A model generated the notes under the pieces. That model worked only from the letters and a program-made list of their open reading frames with translations, ran no database searches and was not told the DNA's origin. This document shows, piece after piece, positions 46,603 through 56,581 of a DNA stretch of 64,000 bases. The translations under genes and the position numbers were made by a program. Source of the DNA: Pandoraea sp. ASV26 (GTDB lineage Bacteria > Pseudomonadota > Gammaproteobacteria > Burkholderiales > Burkholderiaceae); the NCBI RefSeq assembly GCF_016428915.1, contig NZ_JAELTP010000013.1:1-64000 (forward strand), given 5' to 3'. Position 1 is the stretch's first letter; each line of letters starts with the position of its first letter.

Positions 46603-47282
46603 TGGGTGAAATCTTCGCTTGGGGCGGCGCCATCGACGCGATGCCGCTGCTCGTCAAGGGCATGATCACCACGCTGCAAGTCACGGCGCTCGCCGTGGTC
46701 GTGGGCATCGTCTGGGGCACACTGCTCGCGATGATGCGCCTGTCCGGCGTGACGGTGCTGAAGTGGTTCGCGGATCTGTACGTGAACGTGTTCCGCTCGA
46801 TCCCGCTGCTCATGGTGCTGCTGTGGTTCTTCCTGATCGTGCCGCAGGTGCTGCGCTCGTTGCTCGACGTGCCGCCGACGTGGGACATCCGGATGGTCTC
46901 GGCGCTCGTGGCTTTCTCGCTGTTTGAAGCGGCGTATTATTCGGAAATTATCCGCGCGGGTATCCAGAGCGTGTCGCGCGGGCAGATGTCCGCCGCTTTC
47001 GCGCTGGGCATGTCGTACTGGCAGGCAATGGCGCTCGTGGTGTTGCCGCAGGCGTTCCGCAACATGGTGCCGTTGCTGCTCACGCAGGGCATCATTCTGT
47101 TCCAGGATACTTCGCTCGTGTACGCGATCGCCTTGTCCGATTTCTTCGGTATGGCGTATCAGGTGGGCCAGCGTGACGGCACGCTGCCTGCGATGATTGT
47201 GTTTGCCGGAACGGTCTACTTCGTGATCTGCTTCTCGGTTTCGATGTTGGTTAAACGTCTTCAAAAGAGGTTGGCGAAATGA
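46602..47282 (+). CDS. gltK: Glutamate/aspartate ABC transporter permease GltK
   Basis: 226 residues from ATG 46602, which shares a base with the gltJ stop. [18 protein letters not shown] near 62 and the EAA-like loop [42 protein letters not shown] (near 120-160) identify the second amino-acid permease subunit. It pairs with GltJ in the inner membrane. Its stop overlaps the gltL ATG by four bases. Confidence 0.93.
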   Translation: MGEIFAWGGAIDAMPLLVKGMITTLQVTALAVVVGIVWGTLLAMMRLSGVTVLKWFADLYVNVFRSIPLLMVLLWFFLIVPQVLRSLLDVPPTWDIRMVSALVAFSLFEAAYYSEIIRAGIQSVSRGQMSAAFALGMSYWQAMALVVLPQAFRNMVPLLLTQGIILFQDTSLVYAIALSDFFGMAYQVGQRDGTLPAMIVFAGTVYFVICFSVSMLVKRLQKRLAK

Positions 47283-48004
47283 TTACCCTTAAAAACGTCT
47301 CCAAGTGGTACGGCCAGTTCCAGGTGCTCACGGACTGTTCCACTGAAGTCAAGAAGGGTGAAGTCGTGGTGGTGTGCGGCCCGTCGGGTTCGGGCAAGTC
47401 CACGCTCATCAAGACCGTCAACGGTCTGGAGCCGATCCAGCAGGGCGAGATCATCGTGGACGGCACGTCGGTCGCCGACCCGAAGACGAACCTGGCCAAG
47501 CTGCGCGCACGCGTGGGCATGGTGTTCCAGCACTTCGAGCTGTTCCCGCACCTGTCGATCACCGAAAACCTGACGCTCGCACAGATCAAGGTCCTCGGCC
47601 GCAGCAAGGAAGCCGCGCGTGACAAGGGGCTCAAGCTGCTCGAGCGCGTGGGCCTGAAGGCGCATGCTCACAAGTTCCCGGGCCAGCTCTCGGGCGGTCA
47701 GCAGCAGCGCGTAGCCATCGCCCGTGCCCTGTGCATGGACCCGATCGCCATGCTGTTCGACGAGCCGACTTCGGCGCTCGACCCGGAAATGATCAACGAA
47801 GTGCTCGACGTGATGGTCGAACTGGCTCAGGAAGGCATGACCATGATGGTGGTCACGCACGAAATGGGCTTCGCCAAGAAGGTCGCGAACCGTGTGATCT
47901 TCATGGATCAGGGCATCATCGTGGAAGACGTCAAGAAGGACGAGTTCTTCGCGAATCCGAAGTCGGACCGCGCCAAGGACTTCCTGGCCAAGATCCTGCA
48001 CTGA
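47279..48004 (+). CDS. gltL: Glutamate/aspartate ABC transporter ATPase GltL
   Basis: 241 residues. Walker A ([13 protein letters not shown] near 37), Q-loop ([11 protein letters not shown]), signature ([15 protein letters not shown] near 135) and Walker B ([13 protein letters not shown] near 157) are intact, and the H-loop is [12 protein letters not shown]. It energises the GltJK permease. It is the last gene of the operon, followed by a strong terminator. Confidence 0.95.
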   Translation: MITLKNVSKWYGQFQVLTDCSTEVKKGEVVVVCGPSGSGKSTLIKTVNGLEPIQQGEIIVDGTSVADPKTNLAKLRARVGMVFQHFELFPHLSITENLTLAQIKVLGRSKEAARDKGLKLLERVGLKAHAHKFPGQLSGGQQQRVAIARALCMDPIAMLFDEPTSALDPEMINEVLDVMVELAQEGMTMMVVTHEMGFAKKVANRVIFMDQGIIVEDVKKDEFFANPKSDRAKDFLAKILH

Positions 48005-48024
48005 TTCTCGTTGATGCCGGAATG

Positions 48025-48055
48025 AAAAAGCGTGCCTTCGGGCACGCTTTTTTTA
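48025..48055 (+). terminator. Intrinsic terminator after gltL
   Basis: AAAAAGCGTGCC (48025-48036), UUCG tetraloop, GGCACGCTTTTT (48041-48052) with further Ts. Confidence 0.95.
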
Positions 48056-48113
48056 TGGGCATCGCGTCAGACGGGTAAATGGGCAGACGCATGCCTGCCC
48101 CGCGCGGCCAGCC

Positions 48114-48944
48114 TTACTGGCAGGCCGTGTTCTGTGCGTTGCGCAGGCGTACGGCTTCCGGAATCGGCACCACCGTGCGCAGCGACGGCGCGCCCTTCTC
48201 GAACAGGATCAACTCACCGGGCTCGAAGGTCGTCCAGACTTCGTTGTCCGTGAGCGGCGCGGTGGCGATCACGGCGACACGATCGGCCGGCGTGGTGAAC
48301 TTGGAGAAATCGATCTCCCAGTCGGCGTCGATCAGATGCGCCTTCGCGAACGGCCACTGGCGAGCGATGAAGTGCAGTCGCGTCGAGCAGTGCGCGACCA
48401 GCGCCTGGCCGTTCGAGAGCACGAAATTAAAGACGCCATGACGCGTGATCGTGCGCGTAATGTCCTCAATGGCGTGGAACAGCTCGTCGAGCGGCGGCTG
48501 TGAGCCCGGGAAGCGCTTGCGCAGGCCCTGCATGATGTCGCAGAAGGCGCGCTCGCTGTCGGTCGTCCCCACGGGCTGGTAGACGCCCGAGAGGAAAGGG
48601 TCATAGTCGTGCAGATCGCCGTTGTGCGCGAAGATCCAGTGGCGTCCCCAGAGCTCGCGCTGGAACGGATGGCAGTTCTCCAGCTCAACGACGCCTTGCG
48701 TCGCTTTGCGGATATGCGCGATGACGTTTTTGGACTTGATCGGGTATTTCTTCACCAATTCGGCGATGGGCGAGTTCGCCGCCGCCTGATGATCGATGAA
48801 AAGACGGCAGGCCTTGTCCTCGAAAAAGGCAATACCCCAGCCGTCAGCATGGTGATCCGTGCCCCCTCCACGCGCCGCGAAACCGGTAAATGAGAACGTG
48901 ATATCGGTCGGTTCCGCGCAATTCATTGCGAGCAGTTGGCACAT
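48114..48944 (-). CDS. Class II glutamine amidotransferase (YafJ family)
   Basis: 276 residues from ATG 48944. The Ntn-hydrolase nucleophile is C2 ([14 protein letters not shown]), which fixes the start because the Met must be removed. [16 protein letters not shown] (near 30), HIRKATQG and the glutamine-site HNGDLHDY (near 117) are typical. YafJ-type proteins are related to the glutaminase domain of PurF but their physiological role is unclear. It is divergent from pyrC, whose start lies about 200 bases away. Confidence 0.88.
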   Translation of the reverse strand: MCQLLAMNCAEPTDITFSFTGFAARGGGTDHHADGWGIAFFEDKACRLFIDHQAAANSPIAELVKKYPIKSKNVIAHIRKATQGVVELENCHPFQRELWGRHWIFAHNGDLHDYDPFLSGVYQPVGTTDSERAFCDIMQGLRKRFPGSQPPLDELFHAIEDITRTITRHGVFNFVLSNGQALVAHCSTRLHFIARQWPFAKAHLIDADWEIDFSKFTTPADRVAVIATAPLTDNEVWTTFEPGELILFEKGAPSLRTVVPIPEAVRLRNAQNTACQ

Positions 48945-49145
48945 GGACGGGTAAATCGAAGATTGGCTGCGCACGTCGTGTCTGAGCGCCGCTGCCGTTA
49001 CAATATGGGGTTGCACAAGCATAGCACCGGCCTCTGTGCACGTACATTCCCGCCCAAGAAGTCCGTCGCGCCGACGCGTCACTCAGTCACCACGCCGCCG
49101 CGGTTTCATGGGCCAGCAGCCTCCCCAAGCCCCCGGAAAACGCCC

Positions 49146-50183
49146 ATGATCACCGAACTGACTATCACCCGCCCAGATGACTGGCACCTGCACGTGCGCG
49201 ATGGCGACGTGCTCAAGAGCGTGCTGCCCGACACCGCCCGCCAGTTCGGCCGCGCGATCATCATGCCGAACCTCAAGCCGCCAGTCACCACGACCGAGCA
49301 CGCGGCGGCGTATCGCGAGCGCATTCTCGCGGCACGTCCGGCGGGCAACACGTTCGAGCCGCTGATGACCCTGTACCTGACCGACAACACGCCCGCTGAC
49401 GAGATCCGTCGCGCGAAGGCGTCGGGCTTCGTGCATGGCGTGAAGCTGTATCCGGCCGGTGCGACGACGAACTCGGACGCCGGCGTGACCGACCTGGCCA
49501 AGTGCCGCGGCGCGCTCGAGGCGATGCAGGACGTAGGGATGCCGCTGCTCGTGCACGGTGAAGTGACGAGCTCCGACATCGACATCTTCGACCGTGAAAA
49601 GGTCTTCATCGACAAGGTCATGTCGCCGCTGCGCCGCGATTTCCCGGGCCTCAAGGTCGTGTTCGAGCACATCACGACGAAGGACGCCGCCGAGTACGTC
49701 GCACAGGCCGACGGCCCCATCGCCGCGACGATCACCGCGCATCACCTGCTCTACAACCGCAACGCGATCTTCACGGGCGGGATTCGTCCGCATTACTACT
49801 GCCTGCCGGTGCTCAAGCGCGAGACGCATCGCGAAGCCCTCGTGAAGGCGGCAACGTCGGGGAGCGCCCGCTTCTTCCTGGGCACCGACAGCGCCCCGCA
49901 CGCGCGGGGTGTGAAGGAAGCCGCCTGCGGCTGCGCGGGCTGCTACACGGCACTGCATGCGGTGGAGTTGTACGTCGAGGCGTTCGACAAGGCCAACGCG
50001 CTGGACAAGCTCGAAGGGTTCGCCAGCTTCCACGGCCCGGATTTCTACGAACTGCCGCGCAATACCGACAAGATCACGCTGGTGCGCGAAGATTGGGAAC
50101 TGCCGGCCGAACTGCCGATGGGGGATGCGACCGTGGTGCCGTTGCGCGCGGGTGAAGTCATCGGCTGGAAGCTCAAGGGTTGA
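49146..50183 (+). CDS. pyrC: Dihydroorotase
   Basis: 345 residues from ATG 49146 (the frame runs back to 48936 without a credible start). It catalyses cyclisation of carbamoyl aspartate in pyrimidine synthesis. The N-terminal zinc ligands [10 protein letters not shown], the carbamylated-lysine motif [13 protein letters not shown] (near 99), [15 protein letters not shown] and the Asp in [11 protein letters not shown] (near 249) match the E. coli-type PyrC (348 residues). The stop overlaps the earliest possible start of the DUF3025 gene. Confidence 0.95.
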   Translation: MITELTITRPDDWHLHVRDGDVLKSVLPDTARQFGRAIIMPNLKPPVTTTEHAAAYRERILAARPAGNTFEPLMTLYLTDNTPADEIRRAKASGFVHGVKLYPAGATTNSDAGVTDLAKCRGALEAMQDVGMPLLVHGEVTSSDIDIFDREKVFIDKVMSPLRRDFPGLKVVFEHITTKDAAEYVAQADGPIAATITAHHLLYNRNAIFTGGIRPHYYCLPVLKRETHREALVKAATSGSARFFLGTDSAPHARGVKEAACGCAGCYTALHAVELYVEAFDKANALDKLEGFASFHGPDFYELPRNTDKITLVREDWELPAELPMGDATVVPLRAGEVIGWKLKG

Positions 50184-50185
50184 GG

Positions 50186-51019
50186 GTGGACGGCGCCCTC
50201 GCGCCTTCGGTGCCCGGGATGTGCGAGGGGTCCGGCCTGCCGGAGATCGATTGGCGGGCACCGTGGTTCGAGGCCGTCGCGCAACGAGGGCAGGACGCAT
50301 TGGCGCACGGCGACTGGCGCGAGGCGCTGTCGGCACACGCCAATGCGGCCGGGTTGGTGAGCGGGCAGGGACGAGCGCTTCGCTTCGTCGCGCAGGAGGA
50401 TCTGCCTGCCGCCACGGCTTACGAGGCGTTCATTGCGGCCACGGGCGGCGTTCCCACACGCCGGAACCTGCACGACTTCTTCAACGCGCTGATCTGGTTG
50501 ACCTATCCGCGAGCCAAGGCGGCGCTCAACGCGCGTCAGGCGGCGGCCATCGCGGCGCAAGGCGTGCAGGCCACACGCGGTGCCACGCGCGACGCGGCGA
50601 CCGTGTTCGATGAGAACGCCGTCCTCTTCGCCTGTAGCGACGCCGCGCCTGGCGAAGCGCTGCGGGCCTTCGACTGGCAAACCCTCTTCGTGACGCGCCG
50701 CGCCGACTGGGGCCGCATCTGCGAAGTCCAGCCTTTCGGACATGCCTTGCTGGAAAAGCTTGTCGCACCGTACAAATCGGTGACGGCGCACGCCTGGATC
50801 GTGGACGTTCCCCCGGCGTATTTCGGTTGGACGCCGCCCGAGCGTCGCGCCTGGCTCGACGGCCAGATCGCGCCGATGCTTGCCAGCGGGTCGTGGACCA
50901 CGCGTGATTTCGCGCCTTTGCCGGTGCTGGGGATTCCCGGCTGGTGCCCGGCCAACGACGATCCTTCGTACTATCTTGACCGGTCGGTCTTTCGACCGGG
51001 GCGGCGGCAAAAGGCTTGA
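50186..51019 (+). CDS. DUF3025 family protein
   Basis: 277 residues if GTG 50186 is used; TTG 50180, overlapping the pyrC stop, and ATG 50219 are alternatives. The family core is visible: IDWRAPWFEAV, RFVAQEDLPAATAYEAFIAATGGVPTRRNLHDFFNALIWL and FDENAVLFACSD. The end GIPGWCPANDDPSYYLD is strongly conserved in DUF3025. Function is unknown; the Asn-His-Asp-containing centre suggests an enzyme. It is likely cotranscribed with pyrC. Confidence 0.85.
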   Translation: MDGALAPSVPGMCEGSGLPEIDWRAPWFEAVAQRGQDALAHGDWREALSAHANAAGLVSGQGRALRFVAQEDLPAATAYEAFIAATGGVPTRRNLHDFFNALIWLTYPRAKAALNARQAAAIAAQGVQATRGATRDAATVFDENAVLFACSDAAPGEALRAFDWQTLFVTRRADWGRICEVQPFGHALLEKLVAPYKSVTAHAWIVDVPPAYFGWTPPERRAWLDGQIAPMLASGSWTTRDFAPLPVLGIPGWCPANDDPSYYLDRSVFRPGRRQKA

Positions 51020-51118
51020 TAACGCGGTCCGGGCGTGGCTCGGGCGTGATTCGGGCGTGATTCGGTCACGCCGGCGTACGGGCAACGACGGTGGTCCGCG
51101 TGATACACTTCGGCCCGC

Positions 51119-51524
<406 letters not shown>

Positions 51525-51541
51525 GCATCCCAATAAAACGC

Positions 51542-51567
51542 AAAAGGCTCCCACCGGGAGCCTTTTG
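51542..51567. terminator. Bidirectional terminator between rnpB and osmC
   Basis: AAAAGGCTCCC (51542-51552), loop ACC, GGGAGCCTTTT (51556-51566). A-tract and T-tract on both sides make it work in both directions. Confidence 0.92.
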
Positions 51568-51594
51568 TGCTTCAACCCTCAGACGCGACGAATC

Positions 51595-52017
51595 TCAGCC
51601 TTCGACGATCTCGACGCTATGCGTGAGCTCTGCCGTCTTGGCGAGCATGATCGACGCCGAGCAATACTTGTCGTGCGAGAGCGTCACGGCGCGCTCCACC
51701 GTGGCCGGGTTCAGGTTGCGGCCCGTGACGGTGAAGTGGAAGTGAATCTTGGTGAAGACCTTCGGGTCTTCGCTCGCGCGCTCGGCCTTGAGCGTGACGC
51801 TGCAATCCTTCACTTCGGCGCGGCTCTTCTTGAGGATCAGCACTACGTCGTATGCGGTGCAGCCGCCGGTGCCGACCAGCAGCATCTCCATCGGACGCGG
51901 TGCCTGATTGTGTCCGCCGCCTTCCGGCGCGCCATCCATCGCGACGATGTGGCCGCTACCCGTCTGTGCGACGAAGGCCATGCCATCCTGGCCCATCCAA
52001 CTCACCTTGCATTCCAT
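51595..52017 (-). CDS. OsmC family protein
   Basis: 140 residues from ATG 52017. OsmC/YhfA-type fold: MECKVSWMGQDGMAFVA, the PMEMLLVGTGGCTAYDVVLILKKSR segment with the first reactive Cys (near 53), and HDKYCSASIMLAK with the second (near 121). OsmC relatives reduce organic hydroperoxides with these cysteines; the YhfA branch is less well defined. It is convergent with rnpB. Confidence 0.9.
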   Translation of the reverse strand: MECKVSWMGQDGMAFVAQTGSGHIVAMDGAPEGGGHNQAPRPMEMLLVGTGGCTAYDVVLILKKSRAEVKDCSVTLKAERASEDPKVFTKIHFHFTVTGRNLNPATVERAVTLSHDKYCSASIMLAKTAELTHSVEIVEG

Positions 52018-52322
52018 ATTTTGAAACCCCGATATCCCGTTCAAGCAAAAATTGTAGCGGCTTCCGCAAACCTGCGTACGATGCCGCCTGCAAACCCTGG
52101 AAGCCATCTCGATTGGCCCCGGTTGCTGCGTCGCAATATTGGCGCTTTTTTGATCGGGCTCTCAGAGGGATAAACCCTAAATTTAGATGTTGGGCTCTAC
52201 TCGCGCGGGTAATGCAGGCGTCTTTTCGTCTGTAAGTGATTGATTTTTATTGAAACACTGCCAGATTGCTCATTTGTTAATCATTTCATATCGTGGTGTT
52301 GTATTTCGCACTATAAATTTTC
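52018..52322. other. AT-rich intergenic stretch upstream of the predicted small RNA
   Basis: About 305 bases with a clear drop in GC. It should hold the osmC promoter at its left end. No gene is convincing; a 65-codon frame starting near 52240 overlaps the small RNA and has no ribosome-binding site. Confidence 0.5.
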
Positions 52323-52351
52323 TTGCATCGCACCATCTCGTTTGCTAGACT
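52323..52351 (+). promoter_or_regulatory. Sigma70-like extended -10 promoter of predicted small RNA
   Basis: TTGCAT (52323-52328), exactly 17 bases, then TAGACT (52346-52351), with TG one base before the -10 (extended -10). Predicted start near 52358. Confidence 0.65.
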
Positions 52352-52357
52352 TCAGTC

Positions 52358-52454
52358 ATTGGTTGTTGTGCTTCACAGCAACGCTGCAAGTGTCTCCTCC
52401 ACCCTCCTCCTTTGGTGGATTTAACCCGGACCCATGAGGTTCGGGTTTTTTTTT
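52358..52454 (+). ncRNA. Predicted small RNA with CU-rich anti-Shine-Dalgarno region
   Basis: About 97 nt between the promoter at 52323-52351 and an intrinsic terminator. A 9-bp hairpin, GTTGTTGTG / CACAGCAAC (52362-52382), is followed by a CU-rich stretch with CTCCTCC and CCTCCTCC (about 52394-52410), partly inside a weak CCACC/GGTGG stem (52399-52403 and 52414-52418). The terminator stem follows. No coding frame has a start signal. The CCUCC repeats could pair with ribosome-binding sites, as in known anti-SD small RNAs. An alternative is a transcribed leader unrelated to regulation in trans. Confidence 0.55.
52423..52454 (+). terminator. Strong intrinsic terminator upstream of the rplM promoter
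   Basis: AACCCGGACC (52423-52432), loop CATGA, GGTTCGGGTT (52438-52447, one G-U pair), then a T-run to 52454. No plus-strand protein gene lies upstream, so it ends an unannotated transcript. Confidence 0.9.
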
Positions 52455-52486
52455 GTGCCGCCGAAAAAGCGGTTTGCCGGCAACGG

Positions 52487-52516
52487 TTTACCGGTGGGTG
52501 GTTTTTTCTGTATAAT
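52487..52516 (+). promoter_or_regulatory. Promoter of rplM-rpsI
   Basis: TTTACC (52487-52492), 18 bases, consensus TATAAT (52511-52516). The predicted start near 52523 leaves a 5' leader of about 148 nt before rplM. Confidence 0.75.
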
Positions 52517-52521
52517 CAACG

Positions 52522-52550
52522 GCTTTTCCGGAAATGCCCGCGGAAAAAGC
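52522..52550 (+). promoter_or_regulatory. 5' hairpin of the rplM leader
   Basis: GCTTTTCCG (52522-52530) pairs with CGGAAAAAGC (52541-52550) with one bulged A, at the extreme 5' end of the predicted mRNA. The long leader could support ribosomal-protein autoregulation, which is not shown by the sequence. Confidence 0.5.
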
Positions 52551-52670
52551 ATCAGGGAGAGCCTGCAAGCACAGGACTGCGCCATGCGACACCAAAATCG
52601 CAAGGACGCGGCCGGCAGACAAGCAGGAAGTTGGTGTTAATGGGGCAAATGCATTTTATTTGGATCGATC

Positions 52671-53099
52671 ATGAAAACGTTTTCCGCTAAGCCGGCAGAG
52701 GTGACGCGCGAATGGTTTGTGATTGACGCGACGGACAAAGTCCTCGGCCGTGTCGCCAGCGAAGTGGCACGCCGTCTGCGCGGCAAACACAAACCGGAAT
52801 TCACGCCGCACGTTGACACGGGTGATTACATCATCATCGTCAATGCTGCCAAGCTGAAAGTTACGGGCGCAAAGCAAACCGACAAGAAGTACTACCGTCA
52901 CACGGGTTACCCGGGCGGTATCTACGAAACCACGTTTGGCAAGATGCAAGAGCGTTTCCCGGGCCGTGCGCTCGAGAAAGCCGTGAAGGGCATGCTGCCG
53001 AAGGGTCCGCTGGGCTACGCGATGATCAAGAAGCTGAAGGTTTACGCCGACGGTAACCATCCGCACGAAGCACAGCAACCGAAGTCGCTCGAGATCTAA
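52671..53099 (+). CDS. rplM: 50S ribosomal protein L13
   Basis: 142 residues, the standard length. [51 protein letters not shown] and [20 protein letters not shown]-like end ([17 protein letters not shown]) are L13 signatures. The rpsI gene follows by nine bases, the conserved bacterial L13-S9 operon. Confidence 0.98.
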   Translation: MKTFSAKPAEVTREWFVIDATDKVLGRVASEVARRLRGKHKPEFTPHVDTGDYIIIVNAAKLKVTGAKQTDKKYYRHTGYPGGIYETTFGKMQERFPGRALEKAVKGMLPKGPLGYAMIKKLKVYADGNHPHEAQQPKSLEI

Positions 53100-53108
53100 G
53101 GGCCAGCC

Positions 53109-53504
53109 ATGTTCAAAAACGATTGGAATTACGGCACCGGCCGTCGCAAGAGCGCTGTGGCTCGTGTGTTCATCAAGGCTGGCAAGGGCGACATCGTCGT
53201 CAATGGCAAGCCGATCAAAGAGTACTTTGCTCGTGAAACGTCGCTGATGATCGTTCGTCAGCCGCTCGAGCTGACCAACCACGCTGAAACGTTCGACATC
53301 AAGGTCAACGTTTCGGGCGGCGGTGAAACGGGTCAGGCTGGTGCGGTTCGTCACGGTATCACCCGCGCACTGATCGACTACGACGCGACGCTCAAGCCGA
53401 CGCTGTCGACCGCAGGCTTCGTGACTCGCGATGCCCGTGAAGTCGAACGTAAGAAGGTTGGTCTGCACAAGGCCCGCCGTCGCAAGCAATTCTCGAAGCG
53501 TTAA
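53109..53504 (+). CDS. rpsI: 30S ribosomal protein S9
   Basis: 131 residues. [21 protein letters not shown] at the start, [19 protein letters not shown] in the middle and the invariant C-terminal [11 protein letters not shown], which reaches the decoding site, are all present. It is the second gene of the rplM operon and is followed by tandem hairpins. Confidence 0.98.
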   Translation: MFKNDWNYGTGRRKSAVARVFIKAGKGDIVVNGKPIKEYFARETSLMIVRQPLELTNHAETFDIKVNVSGGGETGQAGAVRHGITRALIDYDATLKPTLSTAGFVTRDAREVERKKVGLHKARRRKQFSKR

Positions 53505-53522
53505 TCGCCCGAGTGCTTGTGG

Positions 53523-53580
53523 GCACCTGCCTCTGGCAGGTGCAGAGAAAGGCCGCCTCGCGCGGCCTTTTTTCTTTTTT
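53523..53580 (+). terminator. Tandem hairpins and terminator of rplM-rpsI
   Basis: GCACCTGCC/GGCAGGTGC (53523-53531, 53535-53543) is followed by GGCCGC/GCGGCC (53551-53556, 53562-53567) and TTTTTTCTTTTTT. Confidence 0.93.
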
Positions 53581-53686
53581 TCGCCCGTTTTGCCTGCGCG
53601 AAGCGGGAATGCGGTCGGTGCGTCACTGTCTCACGCGCGTCGTGGAAGCTTGATAGAATCGCGGTTCCGATTGAAAGGGGTAGGAC

Positions 53687-54730
53687 ATGGTCAAGGTAGG
53701 TATCGTAGGCGGCACCGGCTATACCGGTGTGGAGCTGCTCCGTTTGCTGGCGCAGCACCCGGAGGTGCAGTTGACGGCGATTACCTCGCGAAAGGAATCG
53801 GGTACGCCGGTCGCCGATATGTATCCGAACCTGCGAGGTCGTGTCGACCTGGCGTTTTGCTCGCCCGATGATGCCCGTCTGACCGATTGCGACGTGGTGT
53901 TCTTCGCCACCCCGCACGGCGTTGCCATGGCCCAGGCGCGCGAGCTGCTCGCCGCCGGCGTGCGCGTGATCGACCTGGCGGCGGACTTCCGCCTGAAGGA
54001 CACCGCAACGTTCGAGAAGTGGTACGGCATGCCTCACGCCTGCCCGGACATTCTCGAGGAAGCCGTGTACGGCCTGCCCGAGATCAATCGCGAGCAGATC
54101 AAGAGCGCCCGCGTGATCGGTCTGCCGGGGTGCTACCCGACGTCCGTGCAACTGGGCTACGCGCCGCTGTTTGCCGGTGGCCGCAAGCTGGTCGATCCGA
54201 AGCACCTGATTGCAGACGCCAAGTCGGGCGCGAGCGGCGCCGGCCGCAAGGGTGAGACGTCGCTGATCCTCGCGGAGACCGCCGACAACTTCAAGGCTTA
54301 CGGCGTGAAGGGGCATCGCCACCATCCGGAAATCAAGCAGGGTCTCGAGGCGATTGCGGGCTACGAGGTCGGTCTGACGTTCGTGCCGCATCTGCTGCCG
54401 ACGATCCGTGGCATTCACTCGACGCTTTACGCGACGATCTTGCCTGAAGCCCGCGACACCGATTTCCAGGCGCTGTTCGAAACGTATTACGCTGGCGAGC
54501 CGTTCGTGGACGTGCTGCCGGCCGGTTCGATGCCGGAAACGCGCTGGGTGCGCGCATCGAATTATGTCCGCATGGCGGTGCATCGCCCGGGCAATGAAGA
54601 CACGCTGGTGATCCTCGTGGTCGAGGACAATCTGGTCAAGGGCGCGTCCGGTCAGGGCGTGCAGTGTATGAACCTGATGTTCGGCTTGCCGGAGAACATG
54701 GGCCTGACCCATATTCCTGTACTGCCGTAA
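53687..54730 (+). CDS. argC: N-acetyl-gamma-glutamyl-phosphate reductase
   Basis: 347 residues, the long type 1 form. It makes N-acetylglutamate semialdehyde in arginine synthesis using [28 protein letters not shown] (cofactor fold), FATPHGVAM, the catalytic cysteine in [13 protein letters not shown] (near 150), SGASGAGRK and [10 protein letters not shown] are visible. AAAGGGG precedes the ATG. TAGAAT at 53654-53659 is a possible -10. Confidence 0.96.
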   Translation: MVKVGIVGGTGYTGVELLRLLAQHPEVQLTAITSRKESGTPVADMYPNLRGRVDLAFCSPDDARLTDCDVVFFATPHGVAMAQARELLAAGVRVIDLAADFRLKDTATFEKWYGMPHACPDILEEAVYGLPEINREQIKSARVIGLPGCYPTSVQLGYAPLFAGGRKLVDPKHLIADAKSGASGAGRKGETSLILAETADNFKAYGVKGHRHHPEIKQGLEAIAGYEVGLTFVPHLLPTIRGIHSTLYATILPEARDTDFQALFETYYAGEPFVDVLPAGSMPETRWVRASNYVRMAVHRPGNEDTLVILVVEDNLVKGASGQGVQCMNLMFGLPENMGLTHIPVLP

Positions 54731-54827
54731 CGGTATTTATCGCCCCTAAACCCTTGATTTTTCGATCATCGGTGCAATTTCAGAATAGGGGATACAATGA
54801 TACCGAAGCAAATTTTGGAGTCTTATG

Positions 54828-55193
54828 ATGAACGCACCGCTTGAGGCTGCAGTCACGGAAATGCCCGCATTCCTGGTCTTTACTGACAGCGCTGCGGACA
54901 AGGTCAAGCAACTGATCGACGAAGAAGGCAACCCTGAGCTGAAACTGCGCGTTTTCGTGCAGGGCGGCGGTTGCTCCGGCTTTCAGTATGGTTTCACCTT
55001 CGACGAAGATGTCAACGAAGACGATACCGTGCTCGACAAGAACGGCGTGTCGCTGCTGATCGACTCGATGAGCTATCAATACCTCGTCGGCGCCGAGATT
55101 GACTATAAAGAAGACATCAACGGCGCGCAGTTCGTGATCAAGAACCCGAACGCATCCACGACCTGTGGCTGCGGTTCTTCGTTCTCGGTCTGA
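54828..55193 (+). CDS. erpA: Iron-sulfur cluster insertion protein ErpA
   Basis: 121 residues from ATG 54828, seven bases after TGGAG; ATG 54825 is an alternative. An A-type carrier for Fe-S clusters. The three ligand cysteines are in [14 protein letters not shown] and [11 protein letters not shown]. Length (about 115-125) and the acidic [11 protein letters not shown] segment match ErpA rather than IscA. TACAAT (54793-54798) is a possible -10. A terminator follows. Confidence 0.94.
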   Translation: MNAPLEAAVTEMPAFLVFTDSAADKVKQLIDEEGNPELKLRVFVQGGGCSGFQYGFTFDEDVNEDDTVLDKNGVSLLIDSMSYQYLVGAEIDYKEDINGAQFVIKNPNASTTCGCGSSFSV

Positions 55194-55226
55194 GCCGCAG
55201 ACAGCCGTATTCGAACGTAGTAAGAG

Positions 55227-55255
55227 AAAGGGCCCGCAAGGGCCCTTTTCTCTTT
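55227..55255 (+). terminator. Intrinsic terminator after erpA
   Basis: AAAGGGCCC (55227-55235), GCAA tetraloop, GGGCCCTTT (55240-55248), then TCTCTTTTC. Confidence 0.9.
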
Positions 55256-55325
55256 TCTCGTTGACTCGTTAGTGTCGCGTTGGTGTTGCGCTATTGCCGC
55301 GCTTTGGGCGCGTTGCTTGCGTCGC

Positions 55326-56474
55326 TCAATGCGGGTAGATCGCGCCAAGAATGCGCAGACCCTTTGCGCCGGTGACGGACGGCAGGTTCCCCGGTCTCCG
55401 GGCCAGACATTGCTCGGCGAGCCATGCGAACGCGCGGGCTTCGACCTGATGTGGGGGCACGCCGAGGGCGTCGGTCGTCGCCACGGTCACACCCGGCAAG
55501 CGGGTGGCGATGGCTTGCATGAGCGCATGGTTGCGTGTGCCGCCACCGCACGCGTAAAAGCCCCGACAGTCGGGTGCATAGCGCAACACGTCGTCGGCGA
55601 CGCACTGCGCGGTCAGGGCGACGAGTGTCGCTTGCACATCCACCGGCGACACGCCCGGGAAGGCGGCCAGATGCGTGTCCAGCCACTTGGCGTGGAACAG
55701 GTCGCGGCCAGTGCTTTTCGGAGGCGTTTGGCGGAAGTAGGGTTCGCTGAGCAGGGCGGCGAGCAGGGCGTCGTTGACATGCCCGCTGGCCCCCCAGGCG
55801 CCGCCATCGTCGTAGGGCTTGCCGAGATGGCGTGCCGCCCAGCCGTCGAGCAGCGCATTGCCCGGACCGCAGTCGAAGCCCGAAACCGGTCGGCCGGACG
55901 CCGCCGAAGGCAGGATCGTCACATTGCTGATGCCGCCAAGATTGCAGACCACGCGCGTTTGCCCCGCCTCCGAAAATACGGCTTGGTGATAAGCGGGCAC
56001 GAGCGGTGCGCCCTGACCACCGGCCGCAACGTCCCGGCTGCGGATGTCGGCAACGACGTCGATGCCGGTCAACTCGGCGAGCAGCGCGGGGGCATTGAGC
56101 TGGCGTGTATAGCCCACACCGTCGAATTCTCCCGGACGATGACGGATCGTCTGCCCATGGGCGCCAATGGCTGCAACGGCCGATGCCGGCAACCCGGCGA
56201 CGCTCAGCAACTCGCGCACGCAGTCCGCATAGACGCGCACCAGCGCGTTTGCCGCCAACGCCTCGCGATGCAACTCGTTTTCCGAAGGCGCTTGCAGCAC
56301 CATCAGCGTCTCACGCAGGTCGTTCGGGAACGGGAGATAGGCTTGCGCGAGCACCCTGCCATCTGCCGATGCAACGAGCACGCCGTCGACGCCATCGAGG
56401 CTGGTGCCGGACATCAGGCCGATGAAATGGGAGGGGGAGCCCGCAGAGGCGTTGTGACGAGCGATGTCGGTCAT
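55326..56474 (-). CDS. anmK: Anhydro-N-acetylmuramic acid kinase
   Basis: 382 residues from ATG 56474; ATG 56513 in frame is an alternative. It phosphorylates and opens 1,6-anhydro-MurNAc in cell-wall recycling. The family start [65 protein letters not shown] and [11 protein letters not shown] are clear. The M23 peptidase gene lies 107 bases upstream on the same strand, a fitting peptidoglycan pairing. Confidence 0.95.
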   Translation of the reverse strand: MTDIARHNASAGSPSHFIGLMSGTSLDGVDGVLVASADGRVLAQAYLPFPNDLRETLMVLQAPSENELHREALAANALVRVYADCVRELLSVAGLPASAVAAIGAHGQTIRHRPGEFDGVGYTRQLNAPALLAELTGIDVVADIRSRDVAAGGQGAPLVPAYHQAVFSEAGQTRVVCNLGGISNVTILPSAASGRPVSGFDCGPGNALLDGWAARHLGKPYDDGGAWGASGHVNDALLAALLSEPYFRQTPPKSTGRDLFHAKWLDTHLAAFPGVSPVDVQATLVALTAQCVADDVLRYAPDCRGFYACGGGTRNHALMQAIATRLPGVTVATTDALGVPPHQVEARAFAWLAEQCLARRPGNLPSVTGAKGLRILGAIYPH

Positions 56475-56581
56475 GTGAGGAGCGCGAGCGCGCGGGGAGC
56501 CGAAGAAATCCATTCCTCGCCGGCGGGGCAGACCTGTGGGTCACACATGTTTGCCCCGCGCGGCGCGGTTTCCAGCATACC

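Noticed and set aside
52240-52437. 65-codon plus-strand frame in the AT-rich gap before rplM
   Set aside because: No ribosome-binding site, and it runs across the predicted small-RNA promoter and hairpin into the terminator.
53501-54712. 403-codon minus-strand frame opposite argC
   Set aside because: Shadow; ArgC is complete on the plus strand, and the frame crosses the rpsI terminator.
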